Assembly (NCBI GenBank): GCA_900550835.1
Contig: URTP01000015.1
Location: 1-22,761, forward strand
DNA length: 22,761 nt
From: an uncultured Collinsella sp.
Lineage (GTDB): Bacteria; Actinomycetota; Coriobacteriia; Coriobacteriales; Coriobacteriaceae
Direction of reading: 5' to 3'
The notes under the pieces are model-generated. The model had not been told where the DNA came from and searched no databases. It was given only the letters and a program-made list of their open reading frames with translations. How positions within the stretch are numbered: position 1 is the first letter of the stretch; each line of letters starts with the position of its first letter. Below are positions 22,147 to 22,761 of the stretch, piece by piece. Both the position numbers and the translations under genes were made by a program.

Positions 22147-22761
22147 ATGGACGTCCGTACGGACGGCGATATTGCCGATAGCTTTTGGTGGCGGCGCACA
22201 ACGCTGACGCGCCGCACTCCTCTGTATGACGCCTGCGTATCGGTGGGGCTGTTGGTCGCGGCGACGATTGTGGGTGCGCTGCTCGACCATCCGGGTCTCG
22301 CGCCGAGCATCATGATCGTCTATGTGTTCGCCGTTCAGCTGTGCGCATTCTTTACCTGGAGTCGCCTGTATTGCTTGCTGAGCTCGGCTGCCGCCGTGGC
22401 GCTCTACAACTTCTTGTTTGTCGACCCGCGCTACTCGCTGTCGCTTATCGACCGCGTCTATCCCGGCATGTTCTTCATCATGTTCGTGGTCTCGCTTGTG
22501 TCGAGCTCGATTGCATTGGCCCTGCGCCGCGCCTTGGCACAGGCCGCCGCCAGCGACCGCCGCACGCATATGGTGCTCGAGACCAACCGCATGCTGCAGC
22601 GGTGCGCCGATCAGCAGCAGATTGTCCATGCCATGGCAACGCAGCTGGCGCGTCTTTCGGGCTGTCCGGTCGTGTGGTACAGCGCCGACGCCGAGGGCGA
22701 TGACCTGCTGCCGCGCGCGACATACACGGCTGTGGGCGATGCCGCGCCGGTGCATGAACTG
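22147..22761 (+). CDS. KdpD-like (DUF4118) sensor histidine kinase, 3' end outside the window
   Basis: An open frame of 205 codons runs from ATG 22147 to the window edge without a stop, with GAGAGGGGCGGGG just upstream. After about 25 polar residues come four closely spaced membrane helices (about 28-47, 54-70, 76-92, 107-126). They include YNFLFVDPRYSLSL, the signature of the DUF4118 sensor segment of KdpD. A linker helix (about 128-155) and the start of a GAF-like domain (IVHAMATQLARLSGCPVVWY) follow. The N-terminal KdpD and UspA domains of full KdpD are absent, so this is a short version. A histidine kinase core is expected beyond the edge but is not seen. It probably senses potassium or turgor together with the kup locus. 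Confidence 0.85.
   Translation, partial: MDVRTDGDIADSFWWRRTTLTRRTPLYDACVSVGLLVAATIVGALLDHPGLAPSIMIVYVFAVQLCAFFTWSRLYCLLSSAAAVALYNFLFVDPRYSLSLIDRVYPGMFFIMFVVSLVSSSIALALRRALAQAAASDRRTHMVLETNRMLQRCADQQQIVHAMATQLARLSGCPVVWYSADAEGDDLLPRATYTAVGDAAPVHEL

Noticed and set aside
19719..22313. An 864-residue minus-strand open frame opposite kup
   Set aside because: Same reason: kup is certain on the plus strand, and the antisense product is compositionally odd and crosses three genes and a terminator.

Overview
The window looks like chromosome of a high-G+C member of the Coriobacteriia (Actinomycetota), most likely Collinsella or a close relative. This rests on G+C-rich codon use, compact operons with GGGAGGAAACC-type ribosome binding sites, a mix of Firmicutes-like surface features (SipW, TasA-like proteins, an LtaS-type enzyme, sortase-like tails), and my recognition of the protein families. 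No rRNA, tRNA, CRISPR array, prophage or transposase was seen.

Layout: (1) 2-130, the 3' end of a small membrane-protein gene. (2) 321-1289 (-), a secreted coiled-coil protein with a C-terminal LANTG sorting-like tail, with a hairpin terminator at 232-277. (3) 1503-5231 (+), two back-to-back half-transporter genes forming a heterodimeric ABC exporter with one degenerate ATP site. (4) 5359-5910 (+), a flavodoxin-family protein, then a terminator. (5) 5998-6658, a gene-free stretch with a 62-bp-period array of hairpins (array A) and an A+T-rich leader. (6) 6659-15484 (+), a six-gene surface-structure operon: an ER-type signal peptidase (SipW), three short secreted subunits with SipW-type or related signal peptides, one 1820-residue multi-repeat adhesin-like protein, and a membrane or wall-anchored subunit. 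(7) 15485-16196, a convergent intergenic region with two long hairpin elements that share a core but have different self-complementary arms, plus a second 62-bp-period hairpin array (array B). (8) 16197-18497 (-), an LTA-synthase-type sulfatase-fold enzyme. (9) 18711-19583 (+), a nitroreductase. (10) 19743-22761 (+), the potassium transporter Kup, a 64-residue membrane protein and the first 205 codons of a KdpD-like (DUF4118) sensor gene.

How the genes work together: SipW (6659) probably cleaves the special signal peptides of the subunits at 7287 and 14214, and perhaps 8108. These would assemble into a surface fibre or coat with the giant repeat protein as tip or adhesin and the 14786 product as base. 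A strong hairpin just after the first subunit gene may raise that subunit relative to the downstream genes. Kup, the small membrane protein and the DUF4118 sensor form a probable potassium or osmotic group.

The most unusual non-coding content is two families of repeated structured DNA or RNA. One is an array of 14-nt arms, 16-nt loops and 18-nt linkers, repeating every 62 bp exactly, at two loci 9.6 kb apart. The other is a 3'-UTR element, present twice, whose flanking arms and central stem change in a compensatory way while the internal unpaired sequence is almost identical.
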